Assembly (NCBI RefSeq): GCF_007827595.1
Contig: NZ_VISR01000008.1
Span: 62,001-126,000, forward strand
Source: Streptomyces sp. BK340
GTDB lineage: Bacteria > Actinomycetota > Actinomycetes > Streptomycetales > Streptomycetaceae
Direction: 5' to 3'
DNA length: 64,000 nucleotides
Shown here: one piece after another, positions 37,800 through 46,061 of the stretch
How positions within the stretch are numbered: position 1 is the first letter of the stretch
Layout: each line of letters begins with the position of its first letter
Translations under genes and position numbers: made by a program
Notes under the pieces: generated by a model
Seen by the model: only the letters and a program-made list of their open reading frames with translations
Database searches by the model: none
Told to the model about the DNA's origin: nothing

Positions 37800-38399
37800 T
37801 CAGTCGTGCGGTCGCATGTTCCAGCCCGCCACCACGGGCCGCTCGTGCTCCGTGCCGAGGCGGCACAGTGTGCCCGTCGCCAGTTGGAAGAGGGCCCCGT
37901 GCTGGGGGCGCAGGCCGAGGCGGCGGGCGGTGAGGACGCGCAGGAAGTGGCCGTGGGCGACCAGGATGACGGCCCCGTCGGTGTCGGCGAGCGCGGCGTC
38001 CACCTTGCCCAGCACCCGGTCGGCGCGCTCCCCGACCTGTTCCGGAGTCTCCCCGGGGTGCTCGGGCGGCCCCGGCGCGACGCCGTCCGTGAACAGGAAC
38101 CAGTCGGGCCGGGTGCGCCGGATCTCCGCGGTGGTGATGCCCTCGTACCCGCCGTAGTCCCATTCGCGCAGGTCGGCGTCGACCTGGACGTCGTGGACGC
38201 CGATCAGTTCGGCGGTCTCCCTGGCTCGCTGCAGGGGGCTGACGAAGGCGGCGCCGATGCGCTGAGCGCGGATCAGCGGCACCAGCCGGCGCGCCTCCTC
38301 CCGCCCGTGCTCGGTGAGGGGCAGGTCGGTCCAGCCGGTGTGCCGTCCGGACCGCGACCACTCGGTCTCACCGTGCCGGACGAGAAGGAGGTCACCCAC
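37800..38399 (-). CDS. Histidine phosphatase (phosphoglycerate-mutase-like)
   Basis: 199 residues. The catalytic motif LLVRHGETEWSRSGRHTGWTDLPLT is at the N-terminus, SPLQRARETAEL near 55-66, the acidic LREWDYGGYEG, and the second histidine in ILVAHGHFLR. A cytosolic broad phosphatase of the branch that includes CobC-like enzymes. Start GTG 38399. Physiological substrate unknown. Confidence 0.88.
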   Translation of the reverse strand: MGDLLLVRHGETEWSRSGRHTGWTDLPLTEHGREEARRLVPLIRAQRIGAAFVSPLQRARETAELIGVHDVQVDADLREWDYGGYEGITTAEIRRTRPDWFLFTDGVAPGPPEHPGETPEQVGERADRVLGKVDAALADTDGAVILVAHGHFLRVLTARRLGLRPQHGALFQLATGTLCRLGTEHERPVVAGWNMRPHD

Positions 38400-38485
38400 G
38401 TCAGCCCTTCCCGCTCGCTTCCCAGCACCGTGTCACACGCGGCTGGCGGTCCGCAGGACGGACTGGGCCAGACGGGCCGCCGCGC

Positions 38486-39025
38486 TCAGTTCCCCGCCGG
38501 TGCGTGGCGCGGTGGCGCCATGGACAGGGTCTCGCCGCAGGCGTCGATGACGGTGGCCTTCCGGTGCCGGTCCAGGACCGGGACGACGGTGCGGTCGGAG
38601 TCGCGCGGGGCCCAGACCACCGCCTCGCCCTGCCGCACGCACCAGTCGCCGGCTCCCTTCGTGCCGCGGGGCGTGTAGTGCACGTCGACCGTGGCCGCCG
38701 CCTTCGGGGCCAGCGGGAAGGAGGCGGCGTGCCCGTGCCCGGCGCCGTCGATGCTCTCCGCCTTCCCGTAGTGGATCTCGATGCCCGGGTAGCCGTTGAA
38801 CACACAGGCGTCCAAGCCCTTGTTGACGGCGGTCAGCCGCGCGTCGCCCCGGCTGCCGCCCTTCTCCTTGCCGAGCAGGACCAGCGTCCACTTCAGGGAA
38901 GCGGTCCGGCAGTTGCTCAGCTTCGTGTCGTCCTGCGCTTCGGTGGTGGACGTGCCGCAGGCCGTCAGGGCCAGTCCGGCCATGAGGACGGCCAGGCCGC
39001 CGGTCAGACGAGTCGTGGTTCGCAT
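38486..39025 (-). CDS. DUF4232-like secreted lipoprotein
   Basis: 179 residues from ATG 39025 (AGGGGGA upstream). Signal peptide with lipobox ALTACGTS, then a beta-rich domain with CRTASLKWTLVLLG, ACVFNGYPGIEIHYG and a conserved cysteine pair (WCVRQ, IDACGE), the pattern of actinobacterial DUF4232 proteins. Function unknown. Lies 32 bases downstream of the secreted protease gene and may be co-transcribed. Confidence 0.75.
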   Translation of the reverse strand: MRTTTRLTGGLAVLMAGLALTACGTSTTEAQDDTKLSNCRTASLKWTLVLLGKEKGGSRGDARLTAVNKGLDACVFNGYPGIEIHYGKAESIDGAGHGHAASFPLAPKAAATVDVHYTPRGTKGAGDWCVRQGEAVVWAPRDSDRTVVPVLDRHRKATVIDACGETLSMAPPRHAPAGN

Positions 39026-39057
39026 GGTTCCCCCTGAACCTTCGGGTGGGTGAGTGG

Positions 39058-40923
39058 TCAAGTGCCGGGGTAGACCAGCGTGTTCTCCGCGCCGATCGTT
39101 TTTGCGCCGGTGTCGGCGTACAGGGTCGTCTCGCCGTCGGACCAGCGGACGATCACGTCGTCACTGGTGTGGTTGGCGGTGTAGTCGCCCGCCGTCATGA
39201 CCAGGTCGTGCTTCCAGAGGGCGTTCGGGCCGCGCAGGCGCGACTCGGTGCCCAGTCCCGCGGCCGAGGTTCCCGCATAGGTGTCGAGTTCGCCGTCCAC
39301 CCAGCGGACGAGGACGTCCCAGGTGGCCTTGCCGCTGAAGTTCCCGCTGGTGAGCAGAGTGGCGTTCTTCCAGGTGCCGTTCGGTGCCAGCAGGCGCTTC
39401 TCGGTGCCGAAACCGCCGGCGCCGACGGAGGTGTAGAGGGTCAGTTCGCCGTCGCTCCAGCGGACCAGCAGATCATTGACGCGCGTGCCGCGGTGGAACC
39501 GCCCGGCCGAGATCTGGGCGGCGTTCTTCCACACCGAGCCGGACTTGGCCATCCGGACCTCCCGGCCCAGCCCCGAGGCGCTGACGTCCGGGTAGAGGGT
39601 GACCTCCCCGTCGGACCAGCGCACCAGCAGGTCGGACAGGTCGCTGCCGGCGAAGTCCCCGCCGGTGATCGTCCGGGCGTGCGTCCAGGTGGAGTTGGCC
39701 GGCCGCAGCCGCTTCTCGGGCCGGAACCCGCCCTTGCCGTCCCCGGGATACAGCGTGGTCTCCCCGTCCGACCAGACCACGACCAGGTCACTGTGCCGAT
39801 CGCCCGTGTAGTCACCGGAGGCCGTCAGCCTCGCGTGCTGCCACTGGCGCGCTCCGCCGGGGAGCTTGGCCTCGATCCCCTTGTACGGGGGCAGGTCGGA
39901 GGGCGGGTCCTGCCCCGCGACGGCGTAGGCGAGGAGGTTGGCTGCGTCGGCGCCGAACGCCGGTGCGTAGCTGATGTAGTCGACGTTCGCGTCGTTGCCG
40001 CCGCCGTTGTAGCCACCGAGGTTGCCGATGACGTGACCGCTGGTGGCGCCGTCCTTGTAGTCGGTGATCCAGGGGCTGCCGGAGACACCGCCGTAGTAGC
40101 CGCCGCAGGTCATGGACATCTGGCGGTACCCGGGGAGTTGCTTCGTCGGCACGGTGCACTTGAGGGCGCGTCCGGCGCCGTTGTGCGCGTGCGACGGGTA
40201 CCCGACCACCGTGACGCCCCGCTGCGTGTAGCCGGTCGGCCGGGTGAAGGTCAGCCCGCCGCCCACGGCGTCCTGGAGCTGCTTGCCCTGCTGGTTCGCC
40301 GAGACGCGGGCGAACGCGGTGTCCAGGTCCGACCAGGGCTTCTTGGTGGTCGTGGAGCCGTGGTCGGGGACGTAGCGCGGGTCGATGAAGATGTGCTGGA
40401 TGTGGAAGATGCCGTAGGGCTGCCGGTCGGGGCTCGCTCCCTTGACGAACTTCGGGACGAAGATGTAGTCGCTCTTCATGCTCAACCCGCAGTGCGCGGC
40501 GGTGAGCACGATGTTCTTGGACGCGGTGGCGATCACACTGCCGGTGCAGTGCCAGGCGGTGCCGCTCGGCCCGTCGGAGCCGAAGAACGTTCCCACGAGC
40601 CGGGTCCCGCCGAACGGGGTGCCCGTGGGCCGGGCCGCGGCCGCCGCACCGGGCCTGCCGGACGTGGACGGCGCCGACCGGATCTCGTCCAGCGGCCGGG
40701 CGCCCGCCATGCGCCGCGCGGTCCAGAACCGGGCGGCTTCCTGGGCTTCCTTTCCTGTGTCCGCTCCTGTGTCCGCCTTCAGGGGCGAGGCGGGAGGCAG
40801 TGAGGCAGGTGAGGCCGGAGACGGTGAAGGCGATGCGGCCTTCGCGGCGGCCGGAGCCGCGAGCGCGAGTATCGCCGCGGACAGGACGCCGACGACCGCC
40901 CTGCCTCTTCGGTATGACAACAA
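39058..40923 (-). CDS. Secreted trypsin-like serine protease with C-terminal repeat propeller
   Basis: 621 residues. Signal peptide, a short pro-region, then a chymotrypsin-fold domain with His144 (VLTAAHCG), Asp201 (SDLDTAF) and Ser283 (GVSGSPW). Residues about 370-621 hold five repeats of about 49 residues (GDYTGDRHSDLVVVWSDGETTLYPG) of the VCBS/FG-GAP or tachylectin propeller type, likely a binding module. The best start is an unusual TTG at 40923 with AGGGGGA five to six bases upstream; no ATG/GTG fits the signal peptide. Confidence 0.85.
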   Translation of the reverse strand: MLSYRRGRAVVGVLSAAILALAAPAAAKAASPSPSPASPASLPPASPLKADTGADTGKEAQEAARFWTARRMAGARPLDEIRSAPSTSGRPGAAAAARPTGTPFGGTRLVGTFFGSDGPSGTAWHCTGSVIATASKNIVLTAAHCGLSMKSDYIFVPKFVKGASPDRQPYGIFHIQHIFIDPRYVPDHGSTTTKKPWSDLDTAFARVSANQQGKQLQDAVGGGLTFTRPTGYTQRGVTVVGYPSHAHNGAGRALKCTVPTKQLPGYRQMSMTCGGYYGGVSGSPWITDYKDGATSGHVIGNLGGYNGGGNDANVDYISYAPAFGADAANLLAYAVAGQDPPSDLPPYKGIEAKLPGGARQWQHARLTASGDYTGDRHSDLVVVWSDGETTLYPGDGKGGFRPEKRLRPANSTWTHARTITGGDFAGSDLSDLLVRWSDGEVTLYPDVSASGLGREVRMAKSGSVWKNAAQISAGRFHRGTRVNDLLVRWSDGELTLYTSVGAGGFGTEKRLLAPNGTWKNATLLTSGNFSGKATWDVLVRWVDGELDTYAGTSAAGLGTESRLRGPNALWKHDLVMTAGDYTANHTSDDVIVRWSDGETTLYADTGAKTIGAENTLVYPGT

Positions 40924-41098
40924 GTACTTCCCCCTGGTTCACGAAAGCCGGACCAGGGGGACGAGTGGTCGCCGCTGCGGCGCTGGTCAGGCGCACGCAC
41001 TCGGACGGCTTCGCCGCGAACTCCCGTGGATCCCCCCGGTCGTGCCGCCGCCGGACGGCGACGGGAACCACGTGATCTTCGCATACGTCAGTACGAAG

Positions 41099-41139
41099 CC
41101 CCCTGTCGGTGATCACCTACGGTGTTCACCGACAGGGGG
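41099..41139 (-). terminator. Terminator after the SRPBCC gene
   Basis: A 19-bp stem with one mismatch (41099-41117 with 41121-41139) and a three-base loop. The rest of the 40924-41162 spacer shows no gene. Confidence 0.7.
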
Positions 41140-41162
41140 CAGTGGCCTGGGACTGTCTTTGC

Positions 41163-41594
41163 TCACCGTCTCCGTTCCGCGTACTCCTTGAACTGCTCCA
41201 GGTCGCTGCGGACGAGCCGTTCGATCGCGGTCGCCTGGGCGAAGCCCTTCGGCCCGCCGAACGTGGCCCGGACGGTGTCGGGGTCGTACTCCACCCTGGC
41301 CTGGACCCGGGTGTGGCCCCGGTCGATCGGCTGCAGGGAGAAGGAACCTCTCAGCTGCGGGGAGCCGGTGGTGCGCCACTCCAGCACGCGTTCCCCCGTA
41401 CGGTCGGAGAGCTCGGCGTCGACCTCCCGGGTTCCGCCGCCCGCCTCGACGTTCAGGTGCGTACGGCCTCCTCCCTCCGTATGGGCGTCGCGCACGCCGG
41501 CCACGAAGCGCGAGTAGTCCTCCACCCGGTGGAGGCTGTCCCAGGCCCTGTCGATCGTCACCCCGACATCGACGTGTTCTTCCAGGGTGCTCAT
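41163..41594 (-). CDS. SRPBCC (polyketide cyclase/START-like) protein
   Basis: 143 residues beginning STLEEHVDVGVTIDRAWDSLHRVEDYSRFVAGVRDAH, with the curved-sheet pattern of the START/Bet-v1 superfamily and a C-terminal helix (FAQATAIERLVRSDLEQFKEYAERR). GGAGG precedes ATG 41594. Such proteins bind hydrophobic ligands; this type is a common stand-alone actinobacterial member without known substrate. Confidence 0.8.
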   Translation of the reverse strand: MSTLEEHVDVGVTIDRAWDSLHRVEDYSRFVAGVRDAHTEGGGRTHLNVEAGGGTREVDAELSDRTGERVLEWRTTGSPQLRGSFSLQPIDRGHTRVQARVEYDPDTVRATFGGPKGFAQATAIERLVRSDLEQFKEYAERRR

Positions 41595-41668
41595 GGCTCA
41601 CCTCCAGGGTCGGATCATGGCCCGTACCTTCTGCTTCCAGTGTGCGCCCGGCACGGAAGCGCAAGCCG

Positions 41669-42877
41669 TCACTGTCGGTAGCCGCTCAGGAACCTTCCGA
41701 TCCGCCCGATCGCCGCCTCCAGGTCCTCCGCGTGGGGGAGGGTCAGGATGCGGAAGTGATCGGGGCTCGGCCAGTTGAAGCCGGTGCCCTGGACCACCTG
41801 GATCTTCTCCCGCAGCAGCAGGTCCAGGACGAACCTCTCGTCGTCGTGGATCTTGTGGACCTTCGGGTCCAGGCGCGGGAAGGCGTACAGCGCGCCCTTC
41901 GGCTTCACGCAGGAGACGCCCGGGATCTCGTTGAGCCTCTCCCAGGCCACGTTCCGCTGCTCGTACAACCTCCCGCCCGGGGCGGCGAGTTCGCGGATGG
42001 ACTGGCGGCCGCCGAGTGCGGCCTGGATGGCGTACTGGGCGGGGGCGTTGGCGCACAGACGCATGGAGGCCAGCATGGTCAGGCCCTCCAGATAGTCCTT
42101 CGCGTGCTGCCTGGGGCCCGTCACCACCAGCCAGCCGGAGCGGAAGCCCGCCACCCGGTACGTCTTCGACAGGCCGCAGAAGGTCAGGACGACCAGGTCG
42201 GGGGCGAGGGCCGCGGCCGAGTGGTGGACGGCGTCGTCGTAGAGGATCTGGTCGTAGATCTCGTCGGCGAAGACCATCAGGCCGTGCCGGCGGGCCAGGT
42301 CGAGGATGCCTTCCACGACCTCCTTGGGGTACACCGCGCCCGTCGGGTTGTTCGGGTTGATGATGACCACGGCCTTGGTGCGGTCGGTGATCTTCGACGC
42401 CATGTCGGCCAGGTCCGGGTTCCAGTCGGCCTGCTCGTCGCACAGGTAGTGGACCGCCTTGCCGCCCGCCAGGGTCGTCACCGCCGTCCAGAGCGGGAAG
42501 TCCGGTGCCGGGATGAGGATCTCGTCGCCGTCCTCGACCAGCGCCTGTACGGCCATGGACACCAGTTCCGAGACGCCGTTGCCGAGGAACACGTCGTCGA
42601 CGCCGACCTCCAGGCCCAGGGTCTGGTAGCGCTGGGCGACCGCCCGGCGGGCCGAGAGGATGCCGCGCGAGTCGGTGTAGCCGTGCGCCTGGGGCAGCAT
42701 GCGGATCATGTCCTGGAGGATCTCCTCCGGCGCCTCGAAGCCGAACGCCGCGGGGTTGCCGGTGTTCAGGCGCAGCACGCTGTGGCCCGCCTCCTCCAGC
42801 GCGTTGGCGTGCTCTATCACCGGGCCGCGGATCTCGTAACAGACCTCGCTGAGCTTGTTCGACTGCCGGAACTCCAT
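41669..42877 (-). CDS. alaA: PLP aminotransferase, AlaA-type
   Basis: 402 residues from ATG 42877 behind GGAGGGG. Fold-type I aminotransferase with INPNNPTGAVY, FADEIYDQILYD and the Schiff-base lysine in FCGLSKTYRVAGFRSGW (near 235). The N-terminal MEFRQSNKLSEVCYEIRGPVIEHANALE matches AlaA-type glutamate-pyruvate aminotransferases. Divergent from an HxlR regulator with two palindromic sites between them, so expression is probably repressible. Confidence 0.88.
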   Translation of the reverse strand: MEFRQSNKLSEVCYEIRGPVIEHANALEEAGHSVLRLNTGNPAAFGFEAPEEILQDMIRMLPQAHGYTDSRGILSARRAVAQRYQTLGLEVGVDDVFLGNGVSELVSMAVQALVEDGDEILIPAPDFPLWTAVTTLAGGKAVHYLCDEQADWNPDLADMASKITDRTKAVVIINPNNPTGAVYPKEVVEGILDLARRHGLMVFADEIYDQILYDDAVHHSAAALAPDLVVLTFCGLSKTYRVAGFRSGWLVVTGPRQHAKDYLEGLTMLASMRLCANAPAQYAIQAALGGRQSIRELAAPGGRLYEQRNVAWERLNEIPGVSCVKPKGALYAFPRLDPKVHKIHDDERFVLDLLLREKIQVVQGTGFNWPSPDHFRILTLPHAEDLEAAIGRIGRFLSGYRQ

Positions 42878-42901
42878 GCGCCCCTCCGGAAACTCGTGTT
42901 G

Positions 42902-42937
42902 CTTGGTTTTACCAAGTAGGAGCTTGGAAAGTCCAAC
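42902..42937. promoter_or_regulatory. Two tandem palindromic operators between aminotransferase and HxlR genes
   Basis: CTTGGT-TTT-ACCAAG (42902-42916, perfect) and CTTGGA-AAG-TCCAAC (42923-42937, one end base off). Their centres are 21 bp apart, about two helical turns, suiting two dimers of the adjacent HxlR protein. They lie across the divergent promoters. Confidence 0.7.
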
Positions 42938-42957
42938 AACCCGTCTAGACTCGCCGC

Positions 42958-43584
42958 ATGTCTCCTCGCCGAAGCTACGACCAGTACTGCTCCGCAGCCC
43001 GCGCACTCGACCTCGTCGGCGACCGCTGGACCCTGCTGATCGTCCGGGAACTGCTCGCCGGCCCCCGCCGCTACACGGACCTGCACGCGGACCTGCCCGG
43101 CGTGAGCACGGACGTACTCGCCTCACGGCTGAAGGACATGGAACGCGACGGGCTCACCACCCGACGGCGACTGCCGCCGCCGGGAGCGGCCTACGTGTAC
43201 GAACTCACCTCCCGTGGAGAGCAGTTGCTGCCGGTGCTGCAGGCGCTCGGGGAGTGGGGGCAGGCCGAACTGGGCGAGCGCCGGCCGACGGACGCGGTGC
43301 GCGCCCACTGGTTCGCGCTGCCCCTGCTGCGGGCCCTCGAAGGGGAGGGGCTCGTGGAAGTCCGGCTGGACGAGGGGGACTTTCATCTGCGCGTCGGCGC
43401 CGAGGAGGGGCCGGTGTACGGCGACGGTCCCGCGCCCCGCGAGGCGGACGCGCGGCTCCGGCTGGACACCGAGACCTGCACGGCCGTGGCCGGCGGGGAG
43501 TTGGCGCTGCTGGACGCCGTCCGGGCCGGGCGGGTCACGGTGACCGGAGAGGGCACGCTCGCGAAGGCGCTGCGGGAGGCGTGA
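42958..43584 (+). CDS. HxlR-family regulator with C-terminal ligand-like domain
   Basis: 208 residues. The HxlR domain is at 5-100 (CSAARALDLVGDRWTLLIVRELLAGPRRYTDLHADLPGVSTDVLASRLKDMERDGL). The C-terminal 95 residues, including RLRLDTETCTAVAGGELALLDAVRAGRVTVTGEGTLAKALREA, resemble the SCP2-like sterol-carrier fold found fused to some HxlR proteins. Divergent from alaA; likely binds the two palindromes between them. A degraded copy of its 3' end follows at 43677. Confidence 0.85.
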   Translation: MSPRRSYDQYCSAARALDLVGDRWTLLIVRELLAGPRRYTDLHADLPGVSTDVLASRLKDMERDGLTTRRRLPPPGAAYVYELTSRGEQLLPVLQALGEWGQAELGERRPTDAVRAHWFALPLLRALEGEGLVEVRLDEGDFHLRVGAEEGPVYGDGPAPREADARLRLDTETCTAVAGGELALLDAVRAGRVTVTGEGTLAKALREA

Positions 43585-43676
43585 GGCGGGGAGGCCAGCT
43601 CGGGGCGTGCGCAGTGGTCCGCGGAGCCGGCAGTCCGCTGCACTCTCCGGCTGCGCGCCGGGCGGCGGAGGGGCGG

Positions 43677-43812
43677 GTGGAAGACGTGCGGCTTCGGGCT
43701 GGACGTGAGACCTGTGCGGCTGCCGGTGGGGAGCCGGGGTCGCGGGAGGCTGTCCGGGCCGGGGTACTGGTCGGCCTGGGCCGGAGCCGGTCGCCTGCGG
43801 CGCTCAGGCGGT
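43677..43812 (+). pseudogene. Degraded partial duplicate of the HxlR gene 3' end
   Basis: Reading from 43677 gives VEDVRLRAGRETCAAAGGEP, then REAVRAGVLVGLGRSRSPAALR. This aligns with DARLRLDTETCTAVAGGE, LDAVRAG and GTLAKALR of the upstream HxlR protein, but with substitutions, a shortened segment and no start. It looks like a tandem duplication remnant. The remainder of 43585-43936 shows no convincing gene. Confidence 0.55.
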
Positions 43813-43936
43813 CCGCGGTGCTTCGGCCGGGCGGTGGCGGGCCGGGCGGCGGAAGGCGTGGATCGTGCCGCCGCCCCGGAGCACGGCTCTTCGGGCGGCT
43901 CTTCGGTCGAGCGAGTCGGGTGGGCGGTCGGGAGAA

Positions 43937-43968
43937 GCTGAAGGCCCGCCGACCGGCGGGCCTTCAGC
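43937..43968 (-). terminator. Terminator after the VWA pair
   Basis: A perfect 14-bp stem (GCTGAAGGCCCGCC and its complement) with a four-base loop, 18 bases past the stop of the leftward gene at 43987. Confidence 0.75.
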
Positions 43969-43986
43969 CGTTGCGCCTATGTCACC

Positions 43987-44787
43987 TCAGGCACTCGGCG
44001 GCACCCGGGACGGTCGGCCCGAGCCGCGCGTGAGCGTGTATCCCCCGATGCCCGCGAGCGCGGCGAGCAGCCCGCCCACCGCGGTCCACACCCAGCGGTC
44101 GGACCACCAGCCGGAGGACCAGCCGTCGTCGGGTTCGAGGCTCGACAGCACCGCTGCCTTCGAGTCGTCCTTCTCCGCCCGGGACTTGACGGCCACGCCC
44201 GGCACGAGCGGCTCGGCCAGTGAACCGTCCACGGCCGCCGCGCCGCCGATGTCCTTGGAGTCGACGCGCACCTCGGCGCTCACCGGCTGACCCAGGTCGG
44301 AGGCCGCGAGGTTCACCACGGTGAGCCGGACGTAGTACGTGCCCGGCAGCGGGTCGTTGGCCCACGGCTCGGACCAGGCACGCACCGTGCGCAGCACGCA
44401 GGCCAGCTGGACCGAGGACGCGCCCTGCTCGGCGGTACGGGTCGCCGCACCGTACTGGCAGGACTGGCGCCGCCGCAGACCGTCGTACACGTCGATCTGC
44501 CAGCTCTGCGCCCCGTGCGTCCGGGGCAGCTTCACGGTCGCCCTGACGGTCGGGCGCTGCCCGGCGTCCGCGGGGAACGACCAGTACAGGTAGTCGCCGG
44601 TGGAAGCGGACGCGGTGGCCTGCTGCCCCTGCTCGATCTCGGTCGCCGTACGGAACGACGTGCCCGCCTGGGTGGGTGCCTTGCCGTCGTCCGTGGCGCT
44701 CGGCGACGGGGAGGAGTCGGCGGCCGCAGGCCCGGCGGCCAGCCCGAGCGCCAGCAGCGCGGCGCCCAGTACTCGCGTGATACGCAT
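43987..44787 (-). CDS. Secreted/membrane partner of the VWA protein
   Basis: 266 residues from ATG 44787 (GGAGGA upstream), overlapping the VWA stop by one base (TGATG). Signal peptide (VLGAALLALGLAAGPAAA), a beta-rich extracellular domain with TEIEQGQQATASASTGDYLYWSFPADAGQRPTVRATVKLP (resembling bacterial pre-peptidase C-terminal domains), then a C-terminal membrane segment (WVWTAVGGLLAALAGIGGYTL). Coupling suggests a complex with the VWA protein. Function unknown. Confidence 0.7.
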   Translation of the reverse strand: MRITRVLGAALLALGLAAGPAAADSSPSPSATDDGKAPTQAGTSFRTATEIEQGQQATASASTGDYLYWSFPADAGQRPTVRATVKLPRTHGAQSWQIDVYDGLRRRQSCQYGAATRTAEQGASSVQLACVLRTVRAWSEPWANDPLPGTYYVRLTVVNLAASDLGQPVSAEVRVDSKDIGGAAAVDGSLAEPLVPGVAVKSRAEKDDSKAAVLSSLEPDDGWSSGWWSDRWVWTAVGGLLAALAGIGGYTLTRGSGRPSRVPPSA

Positions 44788-46052
44788 CAGTTCGTCCTCC
44801 AGACCGCGACCCGCCAGCGCGACAGCCAGCCCCACAGCAGACCGGCCAGGAAGCCGGCCAGTACCAGCGCGCCGAGCAGCCACCAGCCGCGCCCGAGGCC
44901 GAAGGAGGCCACGTCGCTCGCCTTGCTCGGACCGTCCACGACGTCGACGGTCAGCTCCAGCGGCAGACCCGGGGAGGTCTTGACGCCCGCGGCGGCCGAG
45001 AAGGAGTTGGTGACCTGGAGGCACACGGTCTCGGCGGTGGCGGTGTCATCGTCGTCGCTCTCCGGCCTCGGATAGCGCAGACCGGTCGAGATCACGTCCG
45101 TACGGCCGGTGCCCGCGGCCTCACCGCGTACGATCTCCCGGTCGTGCACGGTCACCGCCCGCAGCAGCACCCCGTAGTTCGGGTCGACGGCCCGGTCGTC
45201 CGCCACGCTCACCGAGGCGCGCAGCTCCTGGCCGGGGTTGACGTCCACCTTGTACCAGCGCTGCTGGCCGAACTCCGCACGGTCCGTGTACAGCCCGGAC
45301 TTGAGCGACGGCGCCTTCGCGCACTCGTTCGCACCCTCGGTCGCCACCGGCGTCACCACCGGATCGGCGGCACGGTCGACCAACTGCCCGACACGGTCGC
45401 TGAGTTCTTCCTTGTGCCGCACGTCGGTGTACGTGCCGCCCGTCGCGTCCGCGATGCAGCTGAGCTGTTCGCGGGTCTTGGCGTCCGGCACCAGGCCGAG
45501 GGTGTCGATGGTCAGCCCGATGCCCTTGGCGGCGATCTCGCGGGCCACCTCGCACGGGTCGAGCGGCTGGCAGGTGTCCTCGCCGTCGCTGATCAGGACG
45601 ATACGGCGGGTGCCGTCACCGCCGTCGAGGTCGGCGGCCGCCTTCTGCAGCGCCGGGCCGATCGGTGTCCACCCGGTCGGCGCCAGCGTGGCCACCGCGG
45701 TCTTCGCCTCGGTCCGGTTCAGCGGGCCGACCGGGTAGAGCTGCTCGGTGTCCTTGCAGCCCGTTATGCGGTCGTTGCCGCGGTAGTTGGCGCCCAGCGT
45801 GCGGATGCCGAGCTGGACCTCCTCGGGCGTCGCGTCGAGCACCTCGTTGAACGCCTGCTTCGCGGCGGCCATCCGGGAGCCGCCGTCGATGTCCCGCGTC
45901 CGCATGGAACCGCTGACGTCCAGTACGAGTTCGACCTTCGGAGCGGCTTGTTCCGTCTCGTCGGCCACAGCCGTGGACGGGACCGCGAGCCCGGCCGTCA
46001 GGGCGGCGAGCAGAGCGCAGACGCCCGCCGCCAGCCGTTGTCTTCTGATCAT
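44787..46052 (-). CDS. Membrane-anchored von Willebrand factor A protein
   Basis: 421 residues. Signal peptide, then a VWA domain with an intact MIDAS (LVLDVSGSM at about 42-50, TGWTPIGPAL, LISDGEDTCQ). An extracellular beta domain (YKVDVNPGQELRASVSVADD) and one C-terminal membrane segment (WWLLGALVLAGFLAGLLWGWL) follow. VWA domains bind protein partners through metal; the next gene is the likely partner. It reads leftward away from the iucA/iucC gene. Confidence 0.85.
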   Translation of the reverse strand: MIRRQRLAAGVCALLAALTAGLAVPSTAVADETEQAAPKVELVLDVSGSMRTRDIDGGSRMAAAKQAFNEVLDATPEEVQLGIRTLGANYRGNDRITGCKDTEQLYPVGPLNRTEAKTAVATLAPTGWTPIGPALQKAAADLDGGDGTRRIVLISDGEDTCQPLDPCEVAREIAAKGIGLTIDTLGLVPDAKTREQLSCIADATGGTYTDVRHKEELSDRVGQLVDRAADPVVTPVATEGANECAKAPSLKSGLYTDRAEFGQQRWYKVDVNPGQELRASVSVADDRAVDPNYGVLLRAVTVHDREIVRGEAAGTGRTDVISTGLRYPRPESDDDDTATAETVCLQVTNSFSAAAGVKTSPGLPLELTVDVVDGPSKASDVASFGLGRGWWLLGALVLAGFLAGLLWGWLSRWRVAVWRTN

Positions 46053-46061
46053 CGGCGGATC

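Noticed and set aside
40779..41098. Small open frames upstream of the secreted protease gene
   Set aside because: They lack ribosome-binding sites and family resemblance; the spacer most likely carries only the protease promoter.
42855..44033. 392-codon open frame over the HxlR gene and its downstream region
   Set aside because: The first part is a shadow frame of HxlR; only the piece at 43677-43812 resembles a real protein, and that as a remnant.
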